DNA of 64,000 nucleotides from positions 3,038,001 to 3,102,000 of the forward strand of contig CM072886.1 of NCBI GenBank assembly GCA_037013685.1, given 5' to 3'. Below are positions 12,591 through 26,086 of this stretch, in pieces. A model generated the notes under the pieces. That model saw only the letters and a list, made by a program, of their open reading frames with translations. It did not search any database and was not told the origin of the DNA. The position numbers and the translations under genes are program-made. Every line of letters begins with the position of its first letter. The first letter of the stretch is position 1. Origin of the DNA: Acridotheres tristis. Lineage: Eukaryota > Chordata > Aves > Passeriformes > Sturnidae.

Positions 12591-15500
12591 GCCACATATA
12601 TATGGGAATGTAAATAAACCAAAACTAGCAAAATATTTCATTCAAAAAAATATGCTACAACAGGAGGTTTCCACAGTGTTAAAGCACATTTTCTTCTCTG
12701 TTTTTGTCTGGATAAAAACCAAGATTTTTGGTAAATCAAGCTAGCATCTTGGGATGTTTCAGGTTTTTTCTAGTGGTGTATTCTCATAGAACACTTATTA
12801 ATTTAAAAAATATCTGTTCTACTGATGGTGCCTTCCTGAGTGTGACAGGACCAGCTGTCTTCCCATAAGAAATGGGGCAGATTAAGTTGTTCCCATGCCC
12901 AAACTTTTGTGATCTTTGCACCAGGGCAAAATGAAGCTGTCCCTGCCCTCAGGGAGATGTGGCTGCTGCTGGAGATGCCCAGCTACAGGCACAGCCTGTG
13001 CTGTGAAAATTCTATCAAATTGGGTGAGGAGGCACACACACCTCTGCAGGGATGATGGCTTTTCTGTTCCCTTTACAAATACCTGCCTTTGCCTGGAGAT
13101 AAACATGAAAACACTAAAAATGTAAAGTGGTGGTGCTGGAGGAAAACTTCAGAAATTCAAGAGACTCAGACAGTCCCAAGTATGGGAGCAGAATGAAATC
13201 TCTTACTCACTCAGGAATGTTTCCTCACCCCTTCCATGTCTGTTTTGCCTGTCTTGGCCATGCTGGCCCTCTACAAAATCCATGCAGTGCTCTTGGGAAA
13301 GGCTCCAGTGCCTCCTTAGAGCCCTTCAGCCCTCCTGGAGGAGGAATAGCAGGGAGGGAAGAAATGCCAGACTCCAGGCAGAAAGTCGTCACTGTAATGC
13401 CACTCTTTATCCTCGGGTTTTGTTTGAAATGCTGTGGAAGAATCTGCTGTGGATTTAAAGGTTTGAGGAGATTCTGTTTAAAGACTACAGAGAGGTATTT
13501 AAAGGCTTGGGCCAGGTAATATTTAAGCAAACTTGTAATTGGTGAGCTCTAGGGGGGACTCCACCTCTGGTGACAGTGGTAGGGATGCATGTTGTGTGTG
13601 CTGGTGATGCTTTTTTGAGAGTTAAAAATGGACTAGGTTTCCTGTCTCTTTATTTTACCTGCTATAAGAAAACATTCATGAAGCCTCTGAAGCCCAGCCA
13701 AGATGCAGATGCAAAAAAGCAACACAAGATTTGTATTTTTCCTTCTTTCCTACTATTCTTTTAATTGATATCAGTGTGTTTTTCAGCCACAAGCAAAGAT
13801 CTGTGATTTTAAAGAGCTATTCTTCCTTCACTGAACTTCAGTTCTGCGTTTATTTTGCAGATGGTCTCATTAGGCAGTAAAACCAAGAGTAAAAGGATTC
13901 TGCCTTCCCAATTTTTCCAGTCAGTGCTTCAAATGGATGCTCAAGTGAGCTCTGCCTATCACCATCAAACTGCACATGAGACTGGAGGTGTTCAACACTC
14001 AGAACCCTCCTGTTCTCACGTGAACAATGGCAGAAAAGACTTTTGCCCAGAGATATGTCTGTTCTTAAAGAGGAAATTTTCTAATATAAGCATAATTTGT
14101 GTGACACAGAGACCAGGAGCCTCCAGCTGACTCTCCTGTCTTCACCAGCATCTGTTCCCTGCTCAGCTCCAGAGAACATTTGGTCCCTCTTGGTTATTCC
14201 TGGAGCTTCCTCTGTAGCCCTGCATCACACCAGGGTTGTGTTATCAGTTTGTCCTCATTTGGGGGATCAAGTGGATCTGAAATACTCTGCTGTGCATCAA
14301 AGGTGACTGACCAGCTGGTTTTAGGAAGGTGTGGGGATCAGAACAGCAGTGCAGGGAATGGGACTTGGCAAAGCTCTTCATTGAGAGACTGCCTGGTGCT
14401 GGTGGAGAACAAAGCTGAGTGACCTGGGAAAGACTGGTGGAACAATCTACCAGAGGAGAAAAATTCCTTTGGGACAGCAACCTTAAGGGACAATAACTTG
14501 ATGTTTCATTTTGCTTGCACAGAGCGAGTGCTTGATTTTCTCCCCCAGCTCCCAAGCAGCATTCCTGTCCCTGGAGATGGTCAGTCAGGACCAAACATCA
14601 ATATCTTGTTGAGCACTCAGCCACTCCAGCCCTGAGCTGCACAGGGAAGCTGGAGCCACACAGGTGTTGGCTGCAAGGCTCAGGTAAGTGCAATGTGAAT
14701 AACTCCAAGGAAACCCTGTCACAGCCAGCAGCTGTCCCTGGTCATCTTTCCCCACCCGTGGGTCTTAGAAAATATATGCATTATTCCAAATTGTCATTCC
14801 TGGCTTGGTGGAGCCCACTTTGCATGGGAATGTTTTTGTGGAAGTCTGCAACTGAAAGAAGTTCGTGTGAGTGGCTTCTGTTTCCCACTAATGAGAGTGC
14901 TGTTGAAAAAGTAATAGTTGCTGGGTTAAAAATCTGATTTTTCAGGAAAGTTTCCATGATATCATGTTGGTGTAACAGGGTAAAAAAGAAAAACAAACCA
15001 ACAAATAACTGACTCCAGAAAACTCCATTATCAAGTGTCCACATGGCTTTTAATTTTTTTGATGGAAATTTCAGTCAGGGTAATTACTGAGTAACCTGTT
15101 ATATCAGCAGAGGGCATTTTGTGAATCTAAAGGCATCTCACCTCCTTGTTCCTGGCAGGTATCTCTGTCTTAAAAAGAAATTAAGTGATAAGAAGCAGAG
15201 AGGGACATAAATCCTGCAAAGTAGAACAGCAGGGACTCCAGTGAGGTGGATGTGATCAGCACATGAAATCCCATTATCTTTGGACCCATTAGGCTTTAAT
15301 AGAGTAAATCTGGACAGGAGAATGCACAAGTGTAGGGGAGATTCCATCAGCAGACTGAGAAACATTGTGGGAGTGAGCCCAGGACTTGCAGACAGAGATA
15401 ATTTTTCGTCGATGGGATGTAGAGTACACATGGTGCAAAGGAAATTTAAGTCGTAGTTGGGATATTTCTGAAAGAACAGAGTAGGATCTGGATATTGAAT

Positions 15501-18500
15501 TATATAAGTTCTCACAATCTGAGGTGACTTTTGGTAAAGGTTATTTAAAATTGTAAGAATAAGGAGAGATTAGCACTGACAGTTTCTTTTAAAGGTCTGG
15601 TATTTAAATTAATTAATGGTTTTCTTCTCAAAACCTTAAATTGGGAACTTGACCTGGTCTCTTGCTGAAGTTATTCCAGCTCCTGTACAACAAGTCCAAG
15701 TCATCCTCACAATGCAGTTTCTTAGACCAACAGTGCTTTGCCCATCTGACTGTCAACTTAATTATTTTGTTCATAAATACAAAATTTAATATTTTGTGTT
15801 GATTATTTGTTAATAATTCACATTAGGTTTGCAGTTGGCACAGGATCACCCCCCTCAGCAGTATCACATCCTCCAGATATCCCTGGTGGAGGAGTGTGGA
15901 AAGAACTTGAGATGCTGTGACTGGCAGCAAAAAACAAATTAGGAGGAGAGCTCTGACACTGCATGTGAGATATGAGAGTCAAACTCTTCCCACCACTGGC
16001 AATGGACATAACAAAAAGCAACAACCTCAAGGTTTCCATCCTTGGCCCAGCATCCCAAACTCCCCACACCTGATTCAATCCAGTGTTTGTGGTTTTGTTT
16101 GCTTCAAGCAGGAGGTCAGGCTGGAGGCTCCTTCCAGGCAGGCAGGAGAGAATTAAATCAGCAGAAGTTCATGACATTTTATAAACCCATCTTCACAGCC
16201 AACAGTCTTTGCAAAGTTCACTTAATCTTCCCTCCCTTTGTTTATTGGTTCACTTTTAGTTTGCACACTACATGTGGCAAGATATCCTTAGGAAAAGGGT
16301 GTTCAGCACCTCAAGATTCGTACAAGAAATTCCTGGGAAACCTCACAAACGTATTTTCCTGACACTCCAGAGGTCAGAACTGAATCATTACCAGATTCCT
16401 CACTGCCTCCTGTCCAAAAAGCACCTTCTGTGATGGAGCCCAGCTCTCAGCTCACACAGCACCTTTACAGCCCACAGAGCTGTTGCTAAAACTGCTTTTT
16501 ATCTCCAGTACACATTAATGTATCTCCCTAGTTAGGATTTATCAGGGGGGATGTTGTTATTTTCTGGAGAAAGGCCAAATATGTTTTTCAGTTGGTGTGT
16601 GAGCTGGGGCAAGGAATAACAGCTGCAAAAGTGGTTTTTTACCTTGCTGGCTGATACTGTACTTTTGTTCCCCACAGCTCACAGAGAGCCTTGTTGAACA
16701 GAATACAGAACACAAGACCTTTCCTCATATTCCCTTCTTGTGACTGCCCTGAGGACTTAAAAATGCCAGCAAGCTGTCGAGGCTTAATAGGTTATCAGAG
16801 TCATCTGAGATGTCTGTGCATTTGTTCTTATCCCAGGGCAAATGACAGGGGATAAAAATTATTCCAGACTCCCCTCATTGACAGCCACACACCAAAATAA
16901 ATGAGCTCCTCCAGCCCAGGGGCTGTAAGCACACACTGTAAGCACACAGCTGAAATGGGCAAGGCTGTGGATACCCACAGCTGAGAACATTACCTGGTGC
17001 TTCATCTGTCATTTCAGAGAAATGGGAGCTCTTAGGGTACAAGTCACCTGCCAGGTTTGAAAAGTCTATTTAGGGCAAGATGAATAATGCCCAGCAAGCA
17101 GCTCTTCCCTTCCCATTATCTATGCAGAGAAACCAGGCAAAAAGCTCAAATGGCACTGTGGTCATCTGGCCTGGTAAATCTCACCCATTGTCACTTTTTA
17201 AATCACCTTAATTGAGTGTCTGACATTTAAACTGGCAAAGAAAGAAGAGAAAAAGCAGTGTCACACACTGCCTGTGCTAGGAGTTAATACACCAGCAAGG
17301 ACTGGGTGGACAATCTGGATGGTTTCTTTATCAAGTTACTGTTCCAGGTGTGGTTTATAAATACAGCCATGTGGTATAATCAACAGATTTCAGGGTGCTA
17401 AATGGGTTCTAAGTGACATTCTGATTGAAAAATGTACCTAAGGGACACATATCACAAATGAAGAACAGGTTAGATGTCAGAACTTGGAGATGTCTGTCAG
17501 TAAAGGACTGCTATTACACAGGATATTTGTGAATGTTTTCAGGAATTCATGTTGGTCCTGGTGCTGTTGAAGATCTCCTGTCACTTTTTGTGTATAAAAT
17601 GGTGTGTGACAATGAGGACAGATGAAGGCAGGACAGCTGTGCCCAAACTTTTGATGCTTGTCACAGAAAATCATCTTCCTTTCCATGCCTAGGCCTGTGG
17701 TCCACACGCTGATCACATTCCACATCTGAGATGAGGACATGGAGAGGATATTTGGCTCATTTCCTTCATTTTTTCCCAAAAGTGGATGCCAGGAATGCAG
17801 TCCAAGCCCTTACCAGAGTGGCACAGAGTGCAGGCTGATTCCCTGATGGGAGCAGCCAATATCTGGTCTAGCAGTGCTGGTTTCTTTTGGAACAAGAGAC
17901 AATTTTGCATCATGGACAGAAAATATATTTGAAGATTTCTCCTCCACTATTCCTCTCAAGGAAAGAACGTGGTCAATTCAGGGTCTCATTAAACTGTTCC
18001 TTTGGTGATAAATGTTAATTAAATTTTAGCACTCAAAGCATATTTTCCTCTGAGGAACCCTCTTACCTTGTCCATCCTATTGCCTGGTGTCCACAAACCT
18101 TAGAAAATGATGAGATTTAGTCCAGTTCTTCAAAACTTGTCTCTATGCCTGACCTAGGACCCTCTTGGGAATTTTAAATTCTCCAAAGGATCTTGCTGGT
18201 CCTTCTGGCAATGATTAGAGAAGTCTCCCAGTGCCTTCTAGCTGACAACTTTTGAAATTCAGTCCAGTCCCAGCTGTTTTTGCCAGATGAAGCTGATTTA
18301 AATATCCAGTTTCCATAGTGGCAGTGGTGTACAGAGAGGAAAAGAGGCTGAGATTAAGCCTGGTTTGAAGCATGGAGTGCCTGGTGAGCAGGAAATCCAG
18401 CTTGAACTGAGCTTTGTGGCAAGTTTTCCTTGTGGGATAAATTGTAATTTGATTGATCTGAAGTTGAACAGTCTGAATGTCTGACCTGGAATATTTTTTA

Positions 18501-19634
18501 TAGTGTTTTCCAGGTTCTATATTCTCTGTATATCAGATGCCATGTAGTTAACTATTTCTTGTTTCTATAACTGTCTGGTGCTAGGAGATACTGAGGTAAC
18601 ACAGAGTAGCTGTGAAAAAGGAGGGGCTAATTGGACAGTCCAATGTCAAAGAGAAAGATAAAATCATCTGCTGTGCTTGTGGGAACAAAACAATTTGGGT
18701 TAGTGCTCAAGTGTGTTTGCAGAGAGCATATTTGAAATTTGTAAACAGAGTTATTCCCTGAGGAAAAGAAATGCTAAAAGCTCTGTTCTCTGTGCAAGGA
18801 ACCAAAACGCAGAGCAGCTCCCCAAGACATCATGAACTCTGATGCCTGTGCTCAAACCTATGGAAAAAATGCTTGTACAGAAAGAGAAGACTTTGAATAT
18901 TTCACAGATGTGATCTGACAAATAAATTCATTCTCTGGACTGTTTGCACAAAGCAAGCATGGCAGGAATATCAGGATAAACCAGGGTTTATTTAAAACCA
19001 GGAGTAAATATTTGCTGAACGTCTCTTGCATTTTCGTAGATAAAAGGATCAAAAATAAAAACAATATGTACTCGATCTGCTCTGCTGTTTAAAGATTCTT
19101 CTTATTAATAAGTCTACTTATTTTTAGTATTGCTAAAAGTCTGATTTCCATGTTCTGTGTGCACCCTGAAATAAAATGTTCTAACCTTTGGCTTATGCAT
19201 CATTCCTGCAGGGAAATAAAGGTTTTTCTCAGCATAACAATCTCAACTTTTTCACCATTCCTGAAGCACTTCACAATTTAGACTTGTCAACTGTTGACAC
19301 TGAGGCAGCAAAACGCTGCTGTTGTGGGTGGGTGTGGAATCTGAGCCAGTTGTCTCCCACATCCTCTCTTTAAAGTGATGAACAGGGAGGAAAACAGCCC
19401 TTTGAGCACGAGGTCCCCCAGATGTCAGGACAAGGTGATGTCCTGTCACAGCACAGCCATGGCTGCACACACAGCAGGTTCATGAACAGCAGCTGGAACT
19501 TCTCCCCCATTCGATTTTTTTTGTCAGGACTGGGGTGTATTTTTGTTTGGGTGAGCAGCTGCCTTTGGGTTGGTTGGCAGTGATCACCCCCCACACACCT
19601 GGGAAGGTGCTGCCCCAGAAACCACCAGCCTCGT

Positions 19635-20065
19635 GAATTGTGGAATCATTTGGGTGGAAAAGGCCTCTAAGATCACCAAGTCCAACCTTTCACCACTAAA
19701 CCATATCTTCACCTGCCACATCCACACGTCTTCTGAACATTTCCAGTGCTGGTGACTGCATCACTTCCCTGGGCAGCCTCTTCCAGCTCTTGACAACCCT
19801 TTCTGTGAAGGAATTTTTCCTTAAATCCAATCTAAACCTCTCATGGCACAGCTCGAGGCTGTTTCCTCTCATCCTTTCACTGATTATCTGGGAGAAGAGA
19901 CCTCCTGTCAGGGAGTTTTGGAGAACTACAAGGTCTCTCCTGAGCCACCTCGCCTCCAGGATGAGCCCTCCCAGTCCCCTCAGCTGCTCCACATCAGACT
20001 TGTGCTCCTTTGACCACTTCAAAAGCTGTTTTATTTCACTGCCTTCTTTCTGGATTCCACAGTCT
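19635..20065 (-). mobile_element. CR1 LINE 3' fragment
   Basis: The order is GGAAAAGGCCTCTAAGATCA, CTTCCCTGGGCAGCCTCTTC, TTTCTGTGAAGGAATTTTTC, TGGGAGAAGAGACCTCCTGT and TCAGCTGCTCCACATCAGAC, all typical of the inverted CR1 3' region. The inner end is approximate. Confidence 0.85.
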
Positions 20066-20344
20066 CCCAGAAGTTTTGTTAACCTGTCAGAAGTTCAATG
20101 AGGAGAGAGTGATGAATTGTCACTTATTGCCTCTCAACTGCAGGAAAAAAAGCCATTTCTGGTACATTTACATATCTATTTGCAGGATTCTGGTTTGTGC
20201 TGCAGCTTTGATAATATTTATATACAGGACCAAATCATATCAGAACCCTTCTTATTTGGTAAACAACACCAGAAAATAAATTAGATTGAGAAATGGAAGC
20301 GATTGCTCTGAGAGATACTAATGTGATCCTAAAAAGATTTGATT

Positions 20345-20361
20345 AAAAAAAAAAAAAAAAA
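20345..20361. repeat. Poly(A) run
   Basis: Seventeen A in a row, with no recognisable element attached. Confidence 0.9.
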
Positions 20362-21576
20362 CTGGCAATTTAATTTTTCCCTTCATAACTATCAGTGTTT
20401 TATGGAAATGAGCACAGCATTTCAACAGGGCTGTAATGGCTGGTCAAGTAAGGGTCTGACTGAGGTAGCAATAGTTCACTGTTCATCCCAGGAGCTTTGG
20501 GACTGCAATTCAAATCACTCTCCTGTCAGATTTAGGCCAGGGACTTGTACTCACACTCCTGTCACCAAGGTGTGCTGCTGCTGATTTATCCTTTAATCAG
20601 TCAACACCACCTAAGAAACCTTTAGTAAAATAGTTTTGTTTTTTTTTTCCACTCCTACAGACTCCCACTGCTTTGGCTTTTTGCTTATTTTCATCCACAC
20701 AGTTTTCATGTTAGCTGAATAAAAACAACTAAACAATTATCAGACATAAAAGAGCAGCTGTACCACTGCCCAGGAGAGAGGATTGTGTGGGGATGTGTGT
20801 GTCTGAACAGGCTGGCAGTAACAGAGAAATGACAGCCCTTCTCCCAGTCAGTCACAGCTCTTGGAAATATAAAGACTCAATACCCAGGAAACAACATCTT
20901 GGTTTCATAAACAGATTCACAACAGGGAAAAGCTCTCTGGGAGGAGGCAAAATGAGGCTGCCATAGGCACTCACACATGGACTGGCTGCTGTTGTTGGCA
21001 TTATCACTGCAGGACCCTGCCAGCACCCTGGAGGGAAATTTGTCAGGAGATCTGCTGCAATAATCCTGCACCAGGCTCAGGTTTGATTAGCAGCCACTCT
21101 GGCCTGTCCAACGAGGCCAAGAACTGCTAACTCTTTAAATTGTATGACATTCTGCCTTTCTGAGGGCAGGGAAAGCACAGCAGGACGGGAGCTGGGAGCT
21201 GCACCTCCTCTGGGACTGCTCTGAGCATTTACCCTCCACAAAGGCAGGTGGGGCAGGACAAGGAGAGCAAAATCTCCTGTCTGGTGTCAGCCTGGGGTCA
21301 CTGCTGGTCCAAATTCTTCACTCAGGGCTGGTCAGCAACCACGGGGCCCTCTGGATGCTACAGCAAGTGTGGAGGCCACCACTTTACTGATGGAACCCAG
21401 TGCTGCAGGGGATTATCTACAGCTGCCTGAACAGGGCTATTGTTTTCCCCCACTGATGCCCAGAGCAATGTCAATAACTAGAAAAGTGTTGGACAGCTCA
21501 TTTTTAGTGAATATTGCGAAACAACCCTGACCAAAAAAAAAGAAGGAGAAAAAAAAAAAAGAACCATCCTGATGTT

Positions 21577-21656
21577 CTTGCCCATGGCAAAAGGATTGGA
21601 GATGCCTGATCTTTTAGGTCCCTTCCAACCCAAAGCATTCTGTAATTCTGGGATTA
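21577..21656 (+). mobile_element. Short CR1 LINE tail
   Basis: TTTTAGGTCCCTTCCAACCC then GCATTCTGTAATTCTGGGAT is the CR1 3' end on the plus strand. Only about 80 bp remain. Confidence 0.7.
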
Positions 21657-23126
21657 GTAAGAGCCAAGTAAACCCAGCACCTCTCACAAGAAGTGACAGA
21701 AAACATCACACACAAGAACACCTCCCTCTCCAGCAGGCTCTGGTGGCTTGGAACAGAAAACAACTTCTTGTTCCTCAGTTAAACCTGGTTCTTAGGAGCA
21801 GAAAAGCTTCTTACTCAGAAAAGACTATTTAGTGCTAATTTCTCCTTTCAGTTTGTAAACGTGGCTCTTTGCAATCCAAGGATAATTCATGTGAAGGGTC
21901 ATCCTCTTCCAAAGGGGACACAGAAACCTGCCAGGGCCTCTCAGAACAGGCTGGTTCCTCCATGTCATATATCACATTCTGGCACAAACTGCTGCGGTGC
22001 AGGTCGAAGGCTGGGTGTAACTTTCTGAAGTGTTTTGATAGGAATTTTGGGGAGGTGGAAAAGGGAGAAGAGAAATGAGAAAAAAACTGCTGGACCAGGG
22101 CAATTTACAAAGCGAAACTGGAGAATAAATCACTCATCTAAGGGTATTTGTTCACTGTTGATGAATGTGTTACAATTCCCTTCGTGCTCTCTTTCCCTGT
22201 ACTGCCCTGATCAAGTTATGCTTGACCTTCTTTGTCTTTTTCAGCACGACATTGACTGTTTCTATTTTTATTGATCCATATAATCCCTTCATGGACTTGG
22301 TGACATTAATATCCTCAGGGGTCTGTCTGGGTTCCAAGTCACTGAGCTGTTTTGCTTTCCCTTTCCCATCTGTGCACAGCAATGGCATTGCTCCTGACAA
22401 TTAATTCAATAATCCACTGGATTGAGGAACGCCTTTCCAAGAATCTTGTGTGAAGTGTCTTGTAAAAACATCAGGCTTGATTAGACTTTCAGACTGAGCA
22501 TTCTGAGCTGACAGTGAGCTTTGTGGTTTAGCAAGTACAAACAAATATCCTGATTTAATCTGCTTAATTTAGAGCTGAAGGACTGTTATGAAACTACGAA
22601 AGAAACTAGAAAGATATCACTTGTTTTTTAATCCACAGGATTGGGAAGATTGTTTAGTTTAAAAGATCAGCCTACTGATACAGGGCATAATTTATTGAAA
22701 TAGGGAGAGATCCAAGGTTGGGATAAGTGTTGGGACATTGAGATTATTCAAACTTGGCACCATTTTATGACCAATAGAAAATCTGACAAGAACACAGCAG
22801 AAACACTTTCTCCTCTCGATTCAAGCACTTTTGGGTAGTAGTTAAATACTGCCACAAAAATAGGGTTCAGAGCCCAGAGGATCCCTGGGGGTAGATATCT
22901 GAGTCTCACATGGCAAGGAGAGGCAGAGGATTATTCCATTAGGATTCTTCCTAGAATTAAATATCCAGGAGGGAAAAAATTCCCCTGACTTCAAGGTCTA
23001 TTAAGGTTTCCACTTCAAGCTTTGCACAGTGCTTGGCTTGTAAAGTAATTGGAGCAACATCTGGGGCACAGCTGTGTGCCTGAGCCATCCTGACTGTTCT
23101 CTGCTTTGCTTCAGTTCCTCAGAGAG

Positions 23127-23171
23127 CTCATTCCTTGTGTTGGGGCTCATTCCTCATTCCTTGTGTTGGGG
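23127..23171. repeat. 26-bp offset direct duplication
   Basis: CTCATTCCTTGTGTTGGGG occurs identically at 23127-23145 and 23153-23171. Identity over 19 bases suggests a recent local duplication. Confidence 0.85.
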
Positions 23172-23517
23172 CTCTCTCCTGATGCTCAGCTGAAAACAGA
23201 CTGACTTTACTCCTGGTGAAACCAATGCAAAAGGTGTCATTTTTCTGCCTAATTTTATTTTGTGCTACTGTCACCACAGTGGTGAAACATCCTCTGGATA
23301 AAAGGGATAAAATCAGCAAGAAAAGCAGTATCTGACTCTGACTGGAGCTGGAAAGGAGCTGTGATGCCTGGATGTGCTGCTGCACACACTGGTTTAGGAT
23401 CTTCAGCTTCCTTTACTTCACAGAATTTACCTCGAGCTGCTCCTGGGCAAAGGAGGAAGGACAGATTTAGACTTTTTAAAGCTGCCTTTCTAAAAATAAA
23501 CCGACTAAAGCACTCAC

Positions 23518-23632
23518 CATGAGGGTCCTGCAGCTGCCGGGATTTCAAGGAAGAATTCGAAAGTTTGGCTCCACCTTCAGGGTCAAAAAGCCTCGTGCTG
23601 ACACAATGGGAAACGCAATGGTGAGGAGGATC
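23518..23632 (-). other. Candidate exon with splice-like borders (strand uncertain)
   Basis: On the minus strand an acceptor-like CTGCCTGTCCCTGCCATAG precedes 23632 and a donor CATG/GTGAGTG follows 23518. The 115 nt are open in one frame, including RLFDPEGGAKLSNSSLKSRQ. On the plus strand the same DNA has ATG in a good context (CACCATGA at 23519) and an ATG/GTGAGG donor near 23620, giving MRVLQLPGFQGRIRKF and more. Both readings cannot be right, and neither is recognised. CpG density is slightly raised. Confidence 0.2.
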
Positions 23633-23889
23633 CTATGGCAGGGACAGGCAGGCAGTGTTCCCAAACACACTCTGCTATTTTTAAGGGAGAGCTGTCTTAT
23701 GAAACAGATGACTTAGTGCTGCAGTCTTAAGCATGAAGTGTGAATGTGTGTTCTGCTAGCTGGGCAAGCAGGAAGATTATATGAATTATTATTTCTGAAA
23801 TGGAGAGACAGTGGGTGCTGTCACCAGGCTGGAAAGAGTTGTTAGGATAGAAGAGCAGCATCAAGCCAAGGCACAAATATCCTGGATGG

Positions 23890-24744
23890 AAAAAAAAAAA
23901 AAAAAAAAAACAACAAAAACAACCCCTAAATCTCCTCAAAATTTCATGGCTATTATATTTCCATTACAAACTCTGAAAACCTGATCCAATAAGCTTTCTG
24001 CTTCTCCCTGGCTGGCACACTGTACGAAGCCATGGGTGACTCATGATAAATTACAGAAATTCTCTGATAACTTTGTGCTACCCACCCCTGGGGAAGAGAA
24101 CATGAATTTCATGCCACACCACAGTTCAGTGTTGTCAACTCAAGCCCTGCACTATGAGTACCCAAACACTTCAGTTGTTTCTCCAGATTCTGTAACAAAA
24201 CCACTGGAAAGAAACTTAGTGAAGAAAACACTCAGAGCCCTGTAATTTTATTTTTTTCTTTTTTTTTTTTTTTTTACCCTGACTGGTTATGGAGAGAGCC
24301 CTGAACACTTGGTGCAAAAATCCCCAGGAATTCCCTATAAATACTCAGAGAAACTTGTAAATAAGCATCTGCAAACCCTGCCTTTTGGAAGACTTTTCAT
24401 GGTTTCTAAAACTTCAGCACTGGCAAGATCAATTTTAAAAAGCACTTCTGCTCTAGATATTTACCAGAAACTGCCCAAGAAACACAGAGAGTTAAAGCCC
24501 AGGACTGTTTTAGCTTGCTGTGCCCAATAATAATAACAATAATTAGAGTCAAGATTAGCTTAGCCTAATGAATGAGACTTGGCAGTAGTTGGGTCTTTTT
24601 GGTTGGTTCAGGTTTTTATTTGTTTGATATTTTTTTAAGTCTTTTAAAAAGCCTTTTACAGGCTCTCCAGCAATGTATGCAAAGCCTGATTTGTGATGCA
24701 CAATGGAAGAAGGAGAAAAAAACGACTTTTTTTTTTTTTTTTTT
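23890..24744. repeat. Cluster of three homopolymer runs
   Basis: There are 21 A at 23890-23910, 17 T at 24259-24275 and 18 T at 24727-24744. The sequence between them shows no element I recognise. Confidence 0.85.
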
Positions 24745-25831
24745 GAGTTGTTTTGTTACCTGCTGGGTCCTCAGTAACCCTCATTGTGATCAGTAGTTCA
24801 ATTTCAGAGGTGTGATAGTTTCATCCAAGCAGAAGTCCTGGTTCCATGTGGCATTTTCTGCAGCAGCAAGGATGCTTTGTGCTCCCTCACTTTTCATTTC
24901 CTCATATCTGTTCAGTTGCACCCTCATGGAGCTGCTACAACTCAACAAACCAGATTCCTAAATCAACTGAGGTGGGGGAAAAACAACCAACACAGGTAAA
25001 TCTTTTTTCTGCCTGTTTCTGCCATTTCACATGTCCCAAATATCACCTAAAAGCTCACCAGGTGCACAGCTTTCAGGGGGTTGATGTAAATGGATCTTTT
25101 GACCATATACTTTAATTCTTTGGGATTTCATCTGGAAAATTCTACTTGCTGCCATGGTTCAGGCTGATTTGGCAAATATTCTTCAGCTTATCATCAGCTC
25201 AGTTCTTAAAGCAAAAAAAACAACAAACAATTAGAGACCATAATCTCTTCTTCCAGTAAGTGCCAAGAAATTCAAGTTTCATTCATTTTGTTACAGAACT
25301 AAACAGTTGTTTCTTGGAATGAAGGAATTATGGTCCCCTCTCAAACTGACTTCTTGCATTTGCTGCCTGTATAAGGATATCCAAATGTGATCAGCCTGAG
25401 TTTATTCAGGTAATGTCTCCTGGCTGAAGCAAGAGAGGGGGAAAAATACCTGTTAATAATATCTATGTGTTTAATTTCTATTTTAACCTACTGGTAGAGT
25501 AATGCTTGGCTTAAAGATCAAGTTTATCAGTTAGATTTATAAAAATACTTCAGAGGGGAAGCTCTAATCAGTCATTGAATATATGTCCCTCTCCAAACTG
25601 TTCCACAATTTTGTCATCACTGCTACCCTGCAGTAGCACAAAATAATTTTTATTTCCTTCATTTATAAGTGCCTTTCTCTCCCCACAGATGAGGTTTTGG
25701 CTGGTGGGATTGGTTGCCTCAGGGATTTGGAGCTATGAGATGCTATTTAAGCCAGATCCCAAGTAATGAAAAATTGCTCCCCGTTTTGGGGAGGGTTTGG
25801 CAGTTTTTGTGATTTTCCTCCCCTGGTGCAG

Positions 25832-26032
25832 CTGCAGGTTGCAGCAGACAGCTCTAAAATGCCCACAGCAGGGAGCAGCTGCTTCCCAAGGCACAGGGAG
25901 CCAGGAGCTGAGGGTGATAAATCAGACAGCAGCCCCAGGACCTCCCTGGCCCTGATCCTGCCCTGCAGCACCCCAAAGGGAGGCCAGCTCAGGGATGGCA
26001 CTGAGCTTCAGCCTAAAGTCCCAAACCCTCAG
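25832..26032 (+). other. Candidate internal exon (unassigned)
   Basis: A pyrimidine-rich stretch ending TTTCCTCCCCTGGTGCAG precedes 25832, and CCCTCAG/GTAAGC follows 26032. The 201 nt between are GC-richer than the surroundings and open in one plus frame for exactly 67 codons, phase 0 to phase 0. The frame starts LQVAADSSKMPTAG and ends LQPKVPNPQ. The peptide has no domain I recognise. It could be an exon of a coding gene, of a lncRNA, or chance. The solo LTR begins 55 bp downstream. Confidence 0.25.
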
Positions 26033-26086
26033 GTAAGCTCATGGTGATGAGACAAGTCCAAGGTTAAGGCAGGAAGTCTTAGTTTT

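Larger units (their letters stand above)
6933..19634. other. Non-coding sequence with simple repeats
   Basis: Outside the (ATTTT)n array, the poly(A) run at 12573 and the diverged CR1 at 12015, nothing is recognised. The 204-codon minus frame at 7888-8502 has no homology I know. The block 16740-17240 is repeat-free and holds several TTAAT/TAAT motifs. Confidence 0.5.
20066..25831. other. Non-coding sequence
   Basis: It holds the CR1 tail at 21577, the duplication at 23127, the homopolymer cluster and the uncertain exon at 23518. No gene is identified. Confidence 0.5.

Noticed and set aside
13843..14130. A coding exon after TTTATTTTGCAG at 13860
   Set aside because: The acceptor is plausible but no matching donor in a sensible frame was found and the peptide is not recognisable.
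14620..14690. A strong donor-like CTCAG/GTAAGTG near 14683
   Set aside because: No convincing acceptor or open frame upstream defines an exon.
17477..17779. A minus-strand frame with a Cys/His-rich stretch (FCDKHQKFGHSCPAF) recalling a zinc knuckle
   Set aside because: The spacing does not fit CCHC or C2H2 patterns and there is no surrounding retroviral or zinc-finger sequence.
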